Source: a bacterium (GTDB taxonomy: Bacteria; JAHJDO01). From it: 6,638 bases of DNA. The DNA lies in assembly GCA_023129655.1 (NCBI GenBank), contig JAGMBN010000070.1:1-6638 (forward strand), written 5' to 3'. Below are positions 1-5,943 of this stretch, piece by piece. Under the pieces are notes generated by a model. It did no database searches. It was given only the letters and a program-made list of their open reading frames with translations, and was not told the origin of the DNA. How positions within the stretch are numbered: the first letter of the stretch is position 1; each line of letters opens with the position of its first letter. The translations under genes were made by a program, and so were the position numbers.

Positions 1-1096
1 CTGCTCTCTTACTTGCTCCAGGGCTTCCAAGCTGTTCTGTTATTCCAGATAATCTGTTTTTTATATCATTCATTTTTTCATTGCTATTCAGTATGTCAAG
101 AGCACATCTGCTAATATTTTCAGGATTTGCTTCTTCCTGCAATAACTCGGGAACTATTCTCTCTCCAGCCATTATATTTACAAGCCCTATATGAGGAACC
201 CTCAAAAAAGTTTTAAATAAAAAACTTGTAAAAGGAGATGCTTTATAAACAACAATCATTGGCACATTCAGAAGCGCTGCTTCAAGTGTTACAGTTCCTG
301 ATGCCCCGATTAAGAGATCGCAGCAGCTCATTCCATCATACGTTCTATTCTTAATAATCTTAATACTAATATTCAGGTTATGAAGAACTTGTTCAAGATC
401 CTTCTCATCTATATTTTCTGCGCACAGCAACACGAATTCAACATTGGGAAGAGAGTTCTTTATTATTTTTGCAGCCTGAACTAATGCAAGCAATATTCTT
501 CCTATCTCCTGTTTTCTGCTTCCAGGCAATAAACCGACAACAGGTTTTCCTGTTATATCCAAACTTGTTAAGATTTCTTCTCTTGTGCCGGACGTTTTTA
601 CTATGTCAAGTAAGGGATGCCCGACAAATTCCACAGGCACATTATATCCATTATAAAAATCCTCCTCAAAAGGGAGAATAACTATCATTTTATCTACACA
701 GGCTTTTACTGTTTTTATGCGTCCTTTTCCCCATGCCCAGAGTTGAGGACTGATATAGTAAGCAACTTTAATATTCCTCTTTTTTGCCTGCTTTGCCAAT
801 CTCAAATTAAAGCCCGGATAATCAATAAGAATAACTAGTTCAGGATGCTCCTTATCCATGATTTCACACAATTTATTGAACCGCCTTTTTATTTTAAATA
901 TTCCTCTAAATACCTCGCTTACACCAACTATATCAAGGCCATCAATATTGAATATATTTTCAACGCCTGCATCCTGCATTCTACGTCCGCCCATACCAAT
1001 AAATTTAAGTGTTGGATCTATTTTCCTCATATTCCTTACAAGATTGCTCCCATGCAGATCCCCCGATGTCTCACCTGCAATGATCATTATTCTCAT
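1..1096 (-). CDS. lpxB: Lipid-A-disaccharide synthase LpxB, 3' end cut by window edge
   Basis: LpxB is a peripheral inner-membrane glycosyltransferase (family GT19). It joins UDP-2,3-diacylglucosamine to lipid X to make the disaccharide of lipid A. The gene reads on the minus strand from ATG at 1096 and stays open to the window edge, giving 365 residues where the family usually has about 380, so only a short tail is missing. Visible signatures are AGETSGD at residues 7-13, the IDYPGFN block at 91-97 with the conserved Asp92, YYISPQLWAWG at 113-123, FVGHPLLD at 157-164, LLPGSRKQEI at 189-198, GASGTVTLEAAL at 264-275 and NIMAGERIVPELLQ at 307-320. The start is well supported: a GGAGAGGA Shine-Dalgarno sequence (1105-1112) lies 8 nt upstream. 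No frameshift or missing motif is seen. The gene implies a Gram-negative envelope. The upstream gene on the same strand is a nuclease with no functional link to lipid A. Confidence 0.96.
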   Translation of the reverse strand, partial: MRIMIIAGETSGDLHGSNLVRNMRKIDPTLKFIGMGGRRMQDAGVENIFNIDGLDIVGVSEVFRGIFKIKRRFNKLCEIMDKEHPELVILIDYPGFNLRLAKQAKKRNIKVAYYISPQLWAWGKGRIKTVKACVDKMIVILPFEEDFYNGYNVPVEFVGHPLLDIVKTSGTREEILTSLDITGKPVVGLLPGSRKQEIGRILLALVQAAKIIKNSLPNVEFVLLCAENIDEKDLEQVLHNLNISIKIIKNRTYDGMSCCDLLIGASGTVTLEAALLNVPMIVVYKASPFTSFLFKTFLRVPHIGLVNIMAGERIVPELLQEEANPENISRCALDILNSNEKMNDIKNRLSGITEQLGSPGASKRA

Positions 1097-1152
1097 CTAA
1101 AACGTCCTCTCCACCGCAACCGACTGCTTTAGCTGGCGGTTATCTGTTATTC

Positions 1153-1208
1153 TTTCTGTCATTGCGAATCCCGAACACTTTCGGGATGAAGCAATCTCGT
1201 TTGTCATT
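1153..1208 (+). repeat. Palindromic interspersed repeat, copy 1
   Basis: This 56-bp element matches 2294-2349 in the same orientation with a single difference (t at 1200, c at 2341). It folds as nested hairpins. The outer arms are attgc (1161-1165) and gcaat (1191-1195). The inner arms are atcccgaa (1168-1175) and ttcgggat (1180-1187) around a cact loop. It ends with a gcaatctcg block and tgtcatt. It lies in the spacer between the nuclease gene's stop codon and lpxB. The repeat frame (tcattgcga...gcaatctcg) resembles a palindromic family I recall from many environmental bacterial genomes, but that is from memory. No protein is encoded here. Confidence 0.85.
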
Positions 1209-1215
1209 GTTTTTT

Positions 1216-1230
1216 AAAGGTCGCTGTCGC
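1216..1230 (+). repeat. 15-bp repeat overlapping the nuclease stop codon
   Basis: The sequence aaaggtcgctgtcgc occurs here and again at 2405-2419, downstream of repeat copies 1 and 2 respectively. Similarity continues a little further (tattttcc here, cttttcc there), so the last codons of the nuclease gene may have been contributed by the repeat. At the second site the same core is the loop side of a clean hairpin. Here the arms are imperfect. Confidence 0.65.
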
Positions 1231-2261
1231 TATTTTCCTTTCAGTTCCTTCCTTACAGACTTTTTTAAGGTTTCCGCGTCAGGAAGTTTTTCTTTAAACT
1301 CTTTTGGCAATCTTTTGGTTAGATAATATTCAGCTACCCCTACAGCTTTCTTAACACTTCGCAAAGCATACTCAACAACAATATTATCTTTATCCGCACA
1401 AAGAATAATGCCTATCGGCGGATTCTCATCTTTTAATCTTACTTGTTCATCCAACAGATGCAGATAAAAATCCATCTTGCCAGCATATTCCGGTTCAAAT
1501 TTACCTGTTTTAAGTTCAATCGCCACAAGGGATTTCAGTTCGCGGTTAAAGAAGAGAAGATCTATAAAATACTCGTTATGCTCCAGCGTTAGCCGGTATT
1601 GATTGCCGATAAATGAAAACCCCTTGCCGAGCTCAAGCATAAAACGTTTCAGTCTATCCACCAGCCTTTTTTCTAATTCTCGTTCTAAAACAGGCTTCGT
1701 AATATCAAGAAAATCTAAATTATAGACGCTCTTTATTGACTCATCAGCCTGTTCAGCAAGATGTTTTGGAAGGACTTTAGGAAAATTGTGGGTTTTTCGC
1801 CTAAGGCTTAAAGCGTAAGCATCCGCTTTTATTTGATTAAGAAGAACATTTCGCGACCAGCCAAGCTGAATACAAGAGCGTATATAATACTCACGCTCTT
1901 TACTATTCTTTAATTTCTGCATAATTAGAATATTGTGCCCCCATGGTATTTCTGGCACAAGCTGTGCCAGTTTTGTGTAGTCTTTATATTCAAGGTAGAA
2001 CATTCGCATACGCCAGAGATTATCTCTTGAAAATCCCTTAAAACTTTCATATTCGCTGGTCAAATCTTCCGATAATTGTTTAACCACGCCTTTTCCCCAT
2101 CCAAATTTTTTCTGACGTTCAGTAATGGCTTTCCCGATTTCCCAGTATAATTCTATAAGTTCTTTATTAACCGATCGAATTGCCTGAATTCGGGATGTGA
2201 TAATGCGTGATTTAATTTCATTTAAGAAATGACTATATTCTTTGCTTACTATATTTCTCAT
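1230..2261 (-). CDS. YhcG/DUF1016-family PD-(D/E)XK nuclease domain protein
   Basis: This is recognised as a member of the YhcG/DUF1016 (COG4804) family. The family pairs an N-terminal helical domain with a C-terminal PD-(D/E)XK nuclease-like fold. Its cellular role is not settled, and members occur patchily, often in accessory DNA. The chosen start gives 343 residues. The N-terminal domain is roughly residues 8-155, with VNKELIELYWEIGKAI at 31-46, WGKGVVKQLSEDL at 55-67, FSRDNLWRMRMFY at 77-89 and IPWGHNILIMQKL at 105-117. The nuclease domain is roughly 175-315. There FIDLLFFN carries Asp234 and AIELKTGKF carries Glu249 and Lys251, the D...ExK signature, so the active site looks intact. The ATG at 2261 is preferred over an in-frame TTG at 2273 because the GGAG at 2268-2271 is ideally placed for it. 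The gene is bracketed by direct repeats at 1153-1208 and 2294-2349, which suggests acquisition or mobility. A DNA-processing, defence or selfish-element role is inference only. Confidence 0.9.
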   Translation of the reverse strand: MRNIVSKEYSHFLNEIKSRIITSRIQAIRSVNKELIELYWEIGKAITERQKKFGWGKGVVKQLSEDLTSEYESFKGFSRDNLWRMRMFYLEYKDYTKLAQLVPEIPWGHNILIMQKLKNSKEREYYIRSCIQLGWSRNVLLNQIKADAYALSLRRKTHNFPKVLPKHLAEQADESIKSVYNLDFLDITKPVLERELEKRLVDRLKRFMLELGKGFSFIGNQYRLTLEHNEYFIDLLFFNRELKSLVAIELKTGKFEPEYAGKMDFYLHLLDEQVRLKDENPPIGIILCADKDNIVVEYALRSVKKAVGVAEYYLTKRLPKEFKEKLPDAETLKKSVRKELKGK

Positions 2262-2267
2262 TTTTAT

Positions 2268-2271
2268 CTCC
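2268..2271 (-). promoter_or_regulatory. Shine-Dalgarno that fixes the nuclease start
   Basis: GGAG on the minus strand sits 6 nt before the ATG at 2261. The alternative TTG start at 2273 would place this ribosome-binding sequence inside the coding region and has no clear site of its own at good spacing. The shorter protein is therefore more likely. Confidence 0.7.
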
Positions 2272-2293
2272 AATATTCATTTAAAATATTCCT

Positions 2294-2369
2294 TTTCTGT
2301 CATTGCGAATCCCGAACACTTTCGGGATGAAGCAATCTCGCTTGTCATTCTCCGATTTAATCGGGGAAT
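2294..2369 (+). repeat. Palindromic interspersed repeat, copy 2, with second hairpin
   Basis: Positions 2294-2349 repeat copy 1 with one mismatch. The nested arms are attgc (2302-2306) and gcaat (2332-2336), around the same atcccgaa/ttcgggat inner stem. Unlike copy 1, it continues into a second hairpin at 2347-2369, with attc/gaat outer arms and ccgatt/aatcgg inner arms. Copy 3 has an equivalent second hairpin built from different inner bases. The element begins about 30 bp upstream of the nuclease start codon, so it would lie in or near that gene's promoter or leader. Confidence 0.85.
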
Positions 2370-2402
2370 CCAGATGGTTAAAGATTTGAGTGTGGGTTTC
2401 GA

Positions 2403-2425
2403 GAAAAGGTCGCTGTCGCCTTTTC
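2403..2425 (-). terminator. Hairpin after the small ORF, possible terminator
   Basis: The arms gaaaagg (2403-2409) and ccttttc (2419-2425) pair perfectly over 7 bp around a 9-nt loop. The hairpin starts 4 nt past the TAA of the small minus-strand ORF. It contains the 15-bp core also found at 1216-1230. The only T-run is the four bases inside each arm, so it is not a textbook intrinsic terminator. It may instead be a module of the repeat element. Confidence 0.4.
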
Positions 2426-2428
2426 CCG

Positions 2429-2611
2429 TTATTGTTTATTGCTTTTATATCCTTCCAAGAGTTTTTTCATTGCATACAAATAATAGATTGGAAGTATTGT
2501 TGCGAAAAACGCTACAAAATCAAGACCAAAACCCAATTTATAATATCTATACACACCGACAAAAACGTGCATAGCAACTATAGTTCCAAATCTTGATTTT
2601 GTTCCAACCAT
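2429..2611 (-). CDS. Doubtful small hydrophobic ORF, possibly a gene remnant
   Basis: This is a 60-codon ORF of unrecognised family. Two hydrophobic stretches, about residues 9-24 and 29-47, are separated by a short polar loop (RYYKLG). The C-terminal tail is basic (KKLLEGYKSNKQ). That composition fits a small two-helix inner-membrane protein or the C-terminal end of a larger one. Support is weak: there is no good Shine-Dalgarno before the ATG at 2611, and the frame stays open only five more codons upstream before a TAA. A neighbouring frame just upstream (roughly 2600-2660) also reads plausibly, so a frameshifted gene remnant is possible. It is immediately followed by the 2403-2425 hairpin. 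It lies in a repeat-rich stretch, which makes chance or decay more likely than for an ORF in compact DNA. Confidence 0.3.
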   Translation of the reverse strand: MVGTKSRFGTIVAMHVFVGVYRYYKLGFGLDFVAFFATILPIYYLYAMKKLLEGYKSNKQ

Positions 2612-2708
2612 ACATTCTACCCAACATTAATCCTTGAACGTTTGCTGTTACTTTAGCACTACACTACCTCAAATTGCTTAAAACCTCAATAAAAATAGAC
2701 AAGAACAA
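2612..2708. other. Spacer with no recognised feature
   Basis: Together with the neighbouring repeats and the doubtful small ORF, this belongs to a stretch of nearly 600 bp (2262-2844) without a convincing gene. I see no tRNA-like fold, no clear promoter and no tandem repeat between 2612 and 2708. Confidence 0.5.
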
Positions 2709-2728
2709 GGGCACAAAATATTGTGCCC
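2709..2728. repeat. Perfect palindrome next to repeat copy 3
   Basis: The arms gggcacaa (2709-2716) and ttgtgccc (2721-2728) pair perfectly over 8 bp around an aata loop. The palindrome lies 8 bp from the second hairpin of copy 3 and occupies the position that the 2403-2425 hairpin has relative to copy 2. It may be a third, interchangeable module of the element. No T-run follows on either strand, so a terminator role is not supported. Confidence 0.6.
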
Positions 2729-2736
2729 CTACATAG

Positions 2737-2802
2737 ATTCCTGCTAAAAATCTGCAGGAATGACAGACGAGATTGCCACGTCGCTTACGCTTCTCGCAAT
2801 GA
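2737..2802 (-). repeat. Palindromic interspersed repeat, copy 3, inverted
   Basis: Read on the minus strand, this copy carries the same frame as copies 1 and 2: tcattgcga, then gcaatctcg (plus-strand 2768-2776), a two-base spacer, then tgtcattc (2758-2765). The interior of the first hairpin is different (gaagcgtaagcgacgtg) and pairs only imperfectly. The second hairpin is perfect over 8 bp, with arms at 2737-2744 and 2754-2761 around a 9-nt loop. It is a diverged family member in the opposite orientation and lies 3' of metG. Confidence 0.75.
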
Positions 2803-2820
2803 TATTTTTATATTCTTTTG

Positions 2821-2836
2821 TGCCGAATTATCGGCA
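2821..2836 (-). terminator. Hairpin just past the metG stop codon
   Basis: The arms tgccga (2821-2826) and tcggca (2831-2836) form a 6-bp stem with a four-base loop, 8 bp beyond the metG stop on the minus strand. The following minus-strand sequence is A-rich and not T-rich, so it lacks the U-tract of an intrinsic terminator. It could stabilise the mRNA 3' end. Confidence 0.35.
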
Positions 2837-2844
2837 TGAATGTT

Positions 2845-4374
2845 TCACTGTTGTATCCTTGGAAATAAGGACTCCGGCTTATGCATTAATTGTCCTGAGG
2901 GTAATAGGTTCAAATCCAGTTCCCTAGTTTTCACAGCGTCATAACCCAGATATCTGGCAAGTTTTAAAGAGATATTGGGCATTACAGGAGAAATCAGAAT
3001 ATTCATAATCCTGATAATATCACAGCATGTATACAGGATACTTCCCAGCCGATCTCTTTGTTCCTCATTTTTTGCCAGCTTCCATGGTTCAGTTTTGTCA
3101 AAGTATTGATTTGTAAGAGCTGAAATTTCCAAAAAATTCTTTGCAATTTCATGAATCTGAAAACTATCCAAAGCCTTTTTTATTGAATCTACCTTTTTTA
3201 TTATCTTTTCCTGAAGAACATGTTCAATATCTGTCAGCTCCATACATTCTGGCACCCTGCCGTCAAAATTCTTTATTGTGAAATTAATGACCCTGCTGAC
3301 TAGATTACCAAAGTTATTTGCCAGATGCGCGTTATAGCTTGTCATGAATGAATCAAGCCTGAAATCTGCATCCTTGCCAAAGACCATCTCGGACATCAGC
3401 AGAAATCTAAGACCGTCAACACCAAAGATATCGACTAATTCAAAAGGGTTTATTACGTTCCCAATTGACTTGCTCATTTTCATGTTTTTAGTGTTCCAGA
3501 ATCCGTGAACATTCAGTCTCTTTGCAGGCTCAAGCCCCAAAGCCTTGAGCATTATCGGCCAGTATACAGCATGCGCCTTTAAAATATCCTTTCCAATAAT
3601 ATGATGTGAGTATTTCCAGTATTCCTTAAACAAGTTTCCGTCGGGATAGCCCAGCGCAGAGATATAATTGATTAAAGCGTCAAACCAGACATATGTTACA
3701 TATTTTTTGTCGAATGGCAGCTCAATTCCCCAGTCTAATCTGTCCTTAGGACGCGATATACACAGATCTTTCAATGGCTCCTTCAAAAAGGACAATATTT
3801 CTTTCTTATACTGTTCAGGAGATATAAAGTCATTGTGCTTATTTATATAATCTATGAGCCAATCCTGATACTTACTCATCTTAAAGAAATAATTGCTTTC
3901 CTTAATTAAGGTTGGGTTTGTCCCATGGTCAGAACAATTACCATCAACCAGTTCTCTCTCATCCAGAAATCTTTCGCATCCCACACAGTATAATCCTTCA
4001 TATTCCGCAAAATATATTTCACCATTATCATAAACTTTCTGGAGAATACTCTGAACAATTCTCTTATGAGAATCATCTGTTGTTCTTATGAATTGAGAAT
4101 ACTCTATGCCCAGTTTTTGCCACATTTCCTTAAATTCATTGGATATCTCATCAGCAAATTCTTTGGGCGATTTATTTTCCTTATTAGCTGCTTCAACTAT
4201 TTTTTGCCCATGTTCATCAGTACCTGTAAGGAAATAAGTTTTAAAGCCAAATAGTTTTTTGTATCGGCTAATAATATCAGCAGCTATTGTGCTGTATGAA
4301 TGCCCAAGATGTGGGTGGCTGTTAACATAATAAAGCGGTGTTGTTATGTAAAATGGCTTACTTTGTCTATTCAT
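2845..4374 (-). CDS. metG: Methionyl-tRNA synthetase (MetRS), short form
   Basis: This cytoplasmic class I aminoacyl-tRNA synthetase charges tRNA-Met and initiator tRNA with methionine using ATP. It is 509 residues long and complete. The Rossmann catalytic core carries the HIGH-type motif HLGH at residues 22-25, GTDEHGQK at 51-58, FDAL at 231-234 and the KMSKS loop at 299-303 followed by IGN. The connective domain has one zinc knuckle, Cys130, Cys133, Cys147 and His150 (CxxC...CxxH), as in single-knuckle bacterial enzymes. The helical anticodon-binding domain occupies the C-terminal third, with FDKTEPWKLAK at 425-435. The protein ends soon after this, so it lacks the EMAP-like tRNA-binding extension found in longer MetRS forms. 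The ATG at 4374 matches the usual N-terminus a few residues before the first beta strand. No strong Shine-Dalgarno precedes it. It is transcribed divergently from the membrane-protein gene at 4472. Confidence 0.98.
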   Translation of the reverse strand: MNRQSKPFYITTPLYYVNSHPHLGHSYSTIAADIISRYKKLFGFKTYFLTGTDEHGQKIVEAANKENKSPKEFADEISNEFKEMWQKLGIEYSQFIRTTDDSHKRIVQSILQKVYDNGEIYFAEYEGLYCVGCERFLDERELVDGNCSDHGTNPTLIKESNYFFKMSKYQDWLIDYINKHNDFISPEQYKKEILSFLKEPLKDLCISRPKDRLDWGIELPFDKKYVTYVWFDALINYISALGYPDGNLFKEYWKYSHHIIGKDILKAHAVYWPIMLKALGLEPAKRLNVHGFWNTKNMKMSKSIGNVINPFELVDIFGVDGLRFLLMSEMVFGKDADFRLDSFMTSYNAHLANNFGNLVSRVINFTIKNFDGRVPECMELTDIEHVLQEKIIKKVDSIKKALDSFQIHEIAKNFLEISALTNQYFDKTEPWKLAKNEEQRDRLGSILYTCCDIIRIMNILISPVMPNISLKLARYLGYDAVKTRELDLNLLPSGQLMHKPESLFPRIQQ

Positions 4375-4433
4375 GATTAGTTAATATAGCATATTCAGGT
4401 TAATTTTTCTCTATAAAACACAAAAAAAATCTG

Positions 4434-4439
4434 TATAAT
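4434..4439 (+). promoter_or_regulatory. Probable -10 box for the plus-strand gene
   Basis: A perfect TATAAT sits 32 bp before the ATG at 4472, inside the 97-bp divergent spacer. It is preceded directly by TG. No good TTGACA-like box is seen at the expected distance (around 4411), so the -35 element is weak or absent. The minus-strand promoter of metG must share this spacer, but I cannot place it with confidence. Confidence 0.55.
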
Positions 4440-4456
4440 CATAGGTAAGAAAATAG

Positions 4457-4463
4457 AGGAGGG
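4457..4463 (+). promoter_or_regulatory. Strong Shine-Dalgarno
   Basis: AGGAGGG lies 8 nt before the ATG at 4472 and is close to the ideal anti-16S match. It firmly sets the start of the membrane-anchored protein and suggests efficient translation. Confidence 0.8.
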
Positions 4464-4471
4464 TAAGGGTT

Positions 4472-5110
4472 ATGGAACAAGATATTCTGGCAGAAAGCGA
4501 AATACAGAAAAAAAAGAAAAAGGGTTGTTTTTTCTGGGGTCTCATAGGATGTGGGGGGCTGATACTGGTTGTTGTAATATCGGTTGGAGCAATGGTGTTC
4601 TTTGTGCGAAGTAAATTTGTAAAATACAGTTCAAATGAACCAATTCAAATTGAACAAGTATCCTTTTCTTCTAATGAAGAGAAAAATATAAAAGAAAAGA
4701 TTGGAGAGTTAAAATCCATATCGCAAAAAGGTGGAGAATTTGTTCTTACTGACAGAGATTTAAATTTACTTATTGCGTCTAATCACCAGTTTAAGAATAG
4801 AGCTTATGTTGATTTTAAAAATGATAAAATCAATATAAAATTCTCCCTGCCATTTATGAACCGATACATTAATGGAGATCTTTCTGGAAAACTGAATATG
4901 AAGGACGGCTTATTAAAGCTGGAAATAGACAGATGCAATGTAATGGGATTCAAGACACCTTCTAAAGAATTAAGAGACAAAATTGCTTCCAGCTTAGTTG
5001 AAGGGCTGGAAAACAATCCGGAATTTAGAAAGATTGAAAGAAGGATTGAACATATATATCTGAAAAATCAAAAGCTGCATATAAAGTTTAAACCTGTGCA
5101 GGGAACATAA
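4472..5110 (+). CDS. Membrane-anchored protein of unknown function
   Basis: I do not recognise the family. The 212-residue product has a short charged N-terminus with a run of lysines at 13-17, then one long hydrophobic segment at about 19-45 (rich in Gly, Val and Ile, with Cys19 and Cys27). The rest is a soluble domain of roughly 165 residues. The positive-inside rule places that domain outside the cytoplasm, so this is a signal-anchor protein. The soluble part has a helical, charged stretch (65-85), then FVLTDRDLNLLIAS at 90-103, then alternating beta-like strands (112-154) and a final helix-strand. The LTDRDLN segment recalls a motif in YpmS-like (DUF2140) anchored proteins, but this is only a resemblance. 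Promoter (4434-4439) and ribosome-binding site (4457-4463) are good, so it is a real, separately transcribed gene. Its 3' end overlaps the convergent PHP gene by 23 bp. A run of eight A's in the lysine codons is a possible slippage site. Confidence 0.85.
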   Translation: MEQDILAESEIQKKKKKGCFFWGLIGCGGLILVVVISVGAMVFFVRSKFVKYSSNEPIQIEQVSFSSNEEKNIKEKIGELKSISQKGGEFVLTDRDLNLLIASNHQFKNRAYVDFKNDKINIKFSLPFMNRYINGDLSGKLNMKDGLLKLEIDRCNVMGFKTPSKELRDKIASSLVEGLENNPEFRKIERRIEHIYLKNQKLHIKFKPVQGT

Positions 5111-5942
5111 GCGCATGCTCATTAAGAATGCGTATATCCCCCAGATTGATCATGTCAGGTGTAATCTGCTGTGAGCCAAGCTTTCTTTCGGTAAATGTAC
5201 CGTGATAGTCGGAGCCTCCTGAAATGAGGAGGTCATTTTTAAGGCAGTATTGAATGTATTTATTGTTCTCGCTCTCTCTGAAATATGGAGAATAACACTC
5301 TATCCCTGCAATTCCCCATTCGCGCCACTGGTCAAGTTCTTTCTCGGGAAAACGATCAAGACAATTATAATAGGCTGGAGGATGGGCTAAAAACGGATAG
5401 CCTCCAGCTTTTCTTGCAATATCTATTACTTCGTATGGAAGAGAGAATACCCTGAATCTGGAAATAAAATCTCCAGCAAGAATAAAATACTCATCAAGAT
5501 TTTTAAGCACTTTTTTATCCATCAAATAATTCAGTAATTTAATCCCTCCTCTTCCATGATCATATGAATATACATTAAATTCTTCCAGACTGAGTTGGGG
5601 AATTTGTTTTGAAAAAGTTTCTATAAATTTATTGCAAAAGTTTTCTTCCACGTCTTGAGTATATTTCCTCAAAAGTTCTTTCAATTCCTTGTTGGTTTCA
5701 TCAAACCCATAAACCGTGATATGAAAATCCCTGCCTTTAAATGTTGATGTGATCTCAACTCCCTGAATATATGATATGTCTTTCAATTTTATAATTTTGC
5801 GTATTTCTGCGTTGCTTGCAATGGAATTATGGTCTGTAACTGAAAATAGAGTTATGTTTTTATCCATACACTCGTCTACAATTTCTTCTACAGTCAACGT
5901 CCCGTCAGAGGCGCATGAGTGAATGTGCAAATCTACATACAT
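5088..5942 (-). CDS. PHP-domain metal-dependent phosphoesterase
   Basis: The 284-residue protein belongs to the PHP superfamily and most resembles the YciV/RNase AM and nucleotide-phosphatase branch. Those enzymes hydrolyse phosphoesters in RNA ends or small nucleotides using two or three metal ions in the cytoplasm. The metal ligands appear complete: His6 and His8 (DLHIHS), Asp13, His38 (VTDHNS), Glu63 (QGVEITS), His74 (FHITVYGFD), His187 (FLAHPPAYY), and Asp245 with His247 (GGSDYHG). Residues 82-175 form the helical insertion typical of YciV-like members. Family length is about 280-300, so it is full length. The ATG at 5942 puts the first metal motif at residue 4, as expected. It lies one base after the U32 gene's stop codon, so the two are co-transcribed and probably translationally coupled. 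The exact substrate cannot be read from sequence. No terminator is seen before the convergent gene. Confidence 0.92.
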   Translation of the reverse strand: MYVDLHIHSCASDGTLTVEEIVDECMDKNITLFSVTDHNSIASNAEIRKIIKLKDISYIQGVEITSTFKGRDFHITVYGFDETNKELKELLRKYTQDVEENFCNKFIETFSKQIPQLSLEEFNVYSYDHGRGGIKLLNYLMDKKVLKNLDEYFILAGDFISRFRVFSLPYEVIDIARKAGGYPFLAHPPAYYNCLDRFPEKELDQWREWGIAGIECYSPYFRESENNKYIQYCLKNDLLISGGSDYHGTFTERKLGSQQITPDMINLGDIRILNEHALMFPAQV

Positions 5943-5943
5943 T

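Noticed and set aside
469..1132. Several plus-strand ORFs of 70-95 codons
   Set aside because: They are antisense shadows of lpxB, which has every family motif in the opposite frame, and their translations show no recognisable domain.
2273..2273. TTG start for the nuclease, adding four residues
   Set aside because: The added codons contain the GGAG that serves the ATG at 2261, so the ATG is the better start.
2242..2596. Plus-strand ORFs of 110 and 68 codons
   Set aside because: They run through the nuclease start, repeat copy 2 and the hairpins. Their composition is that of translated repeat DNA, with no start signal.
1153..2802. CRISPR array
   Set aside because: Only three copies exist, at irregular distances, one inverted and diverged, with a gene between two of them and no spacer-like units or cas genes.
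3668..4254. Two plus-strand ORFs inside metG
   Set aside because: They are antisense to intact metG coding sequence and have no independent support.
4804..5016. Minus-strand 70-codon ORF
   Set aside because: It lies wholly inside the well-supported plus-strand membrane-protein gene.
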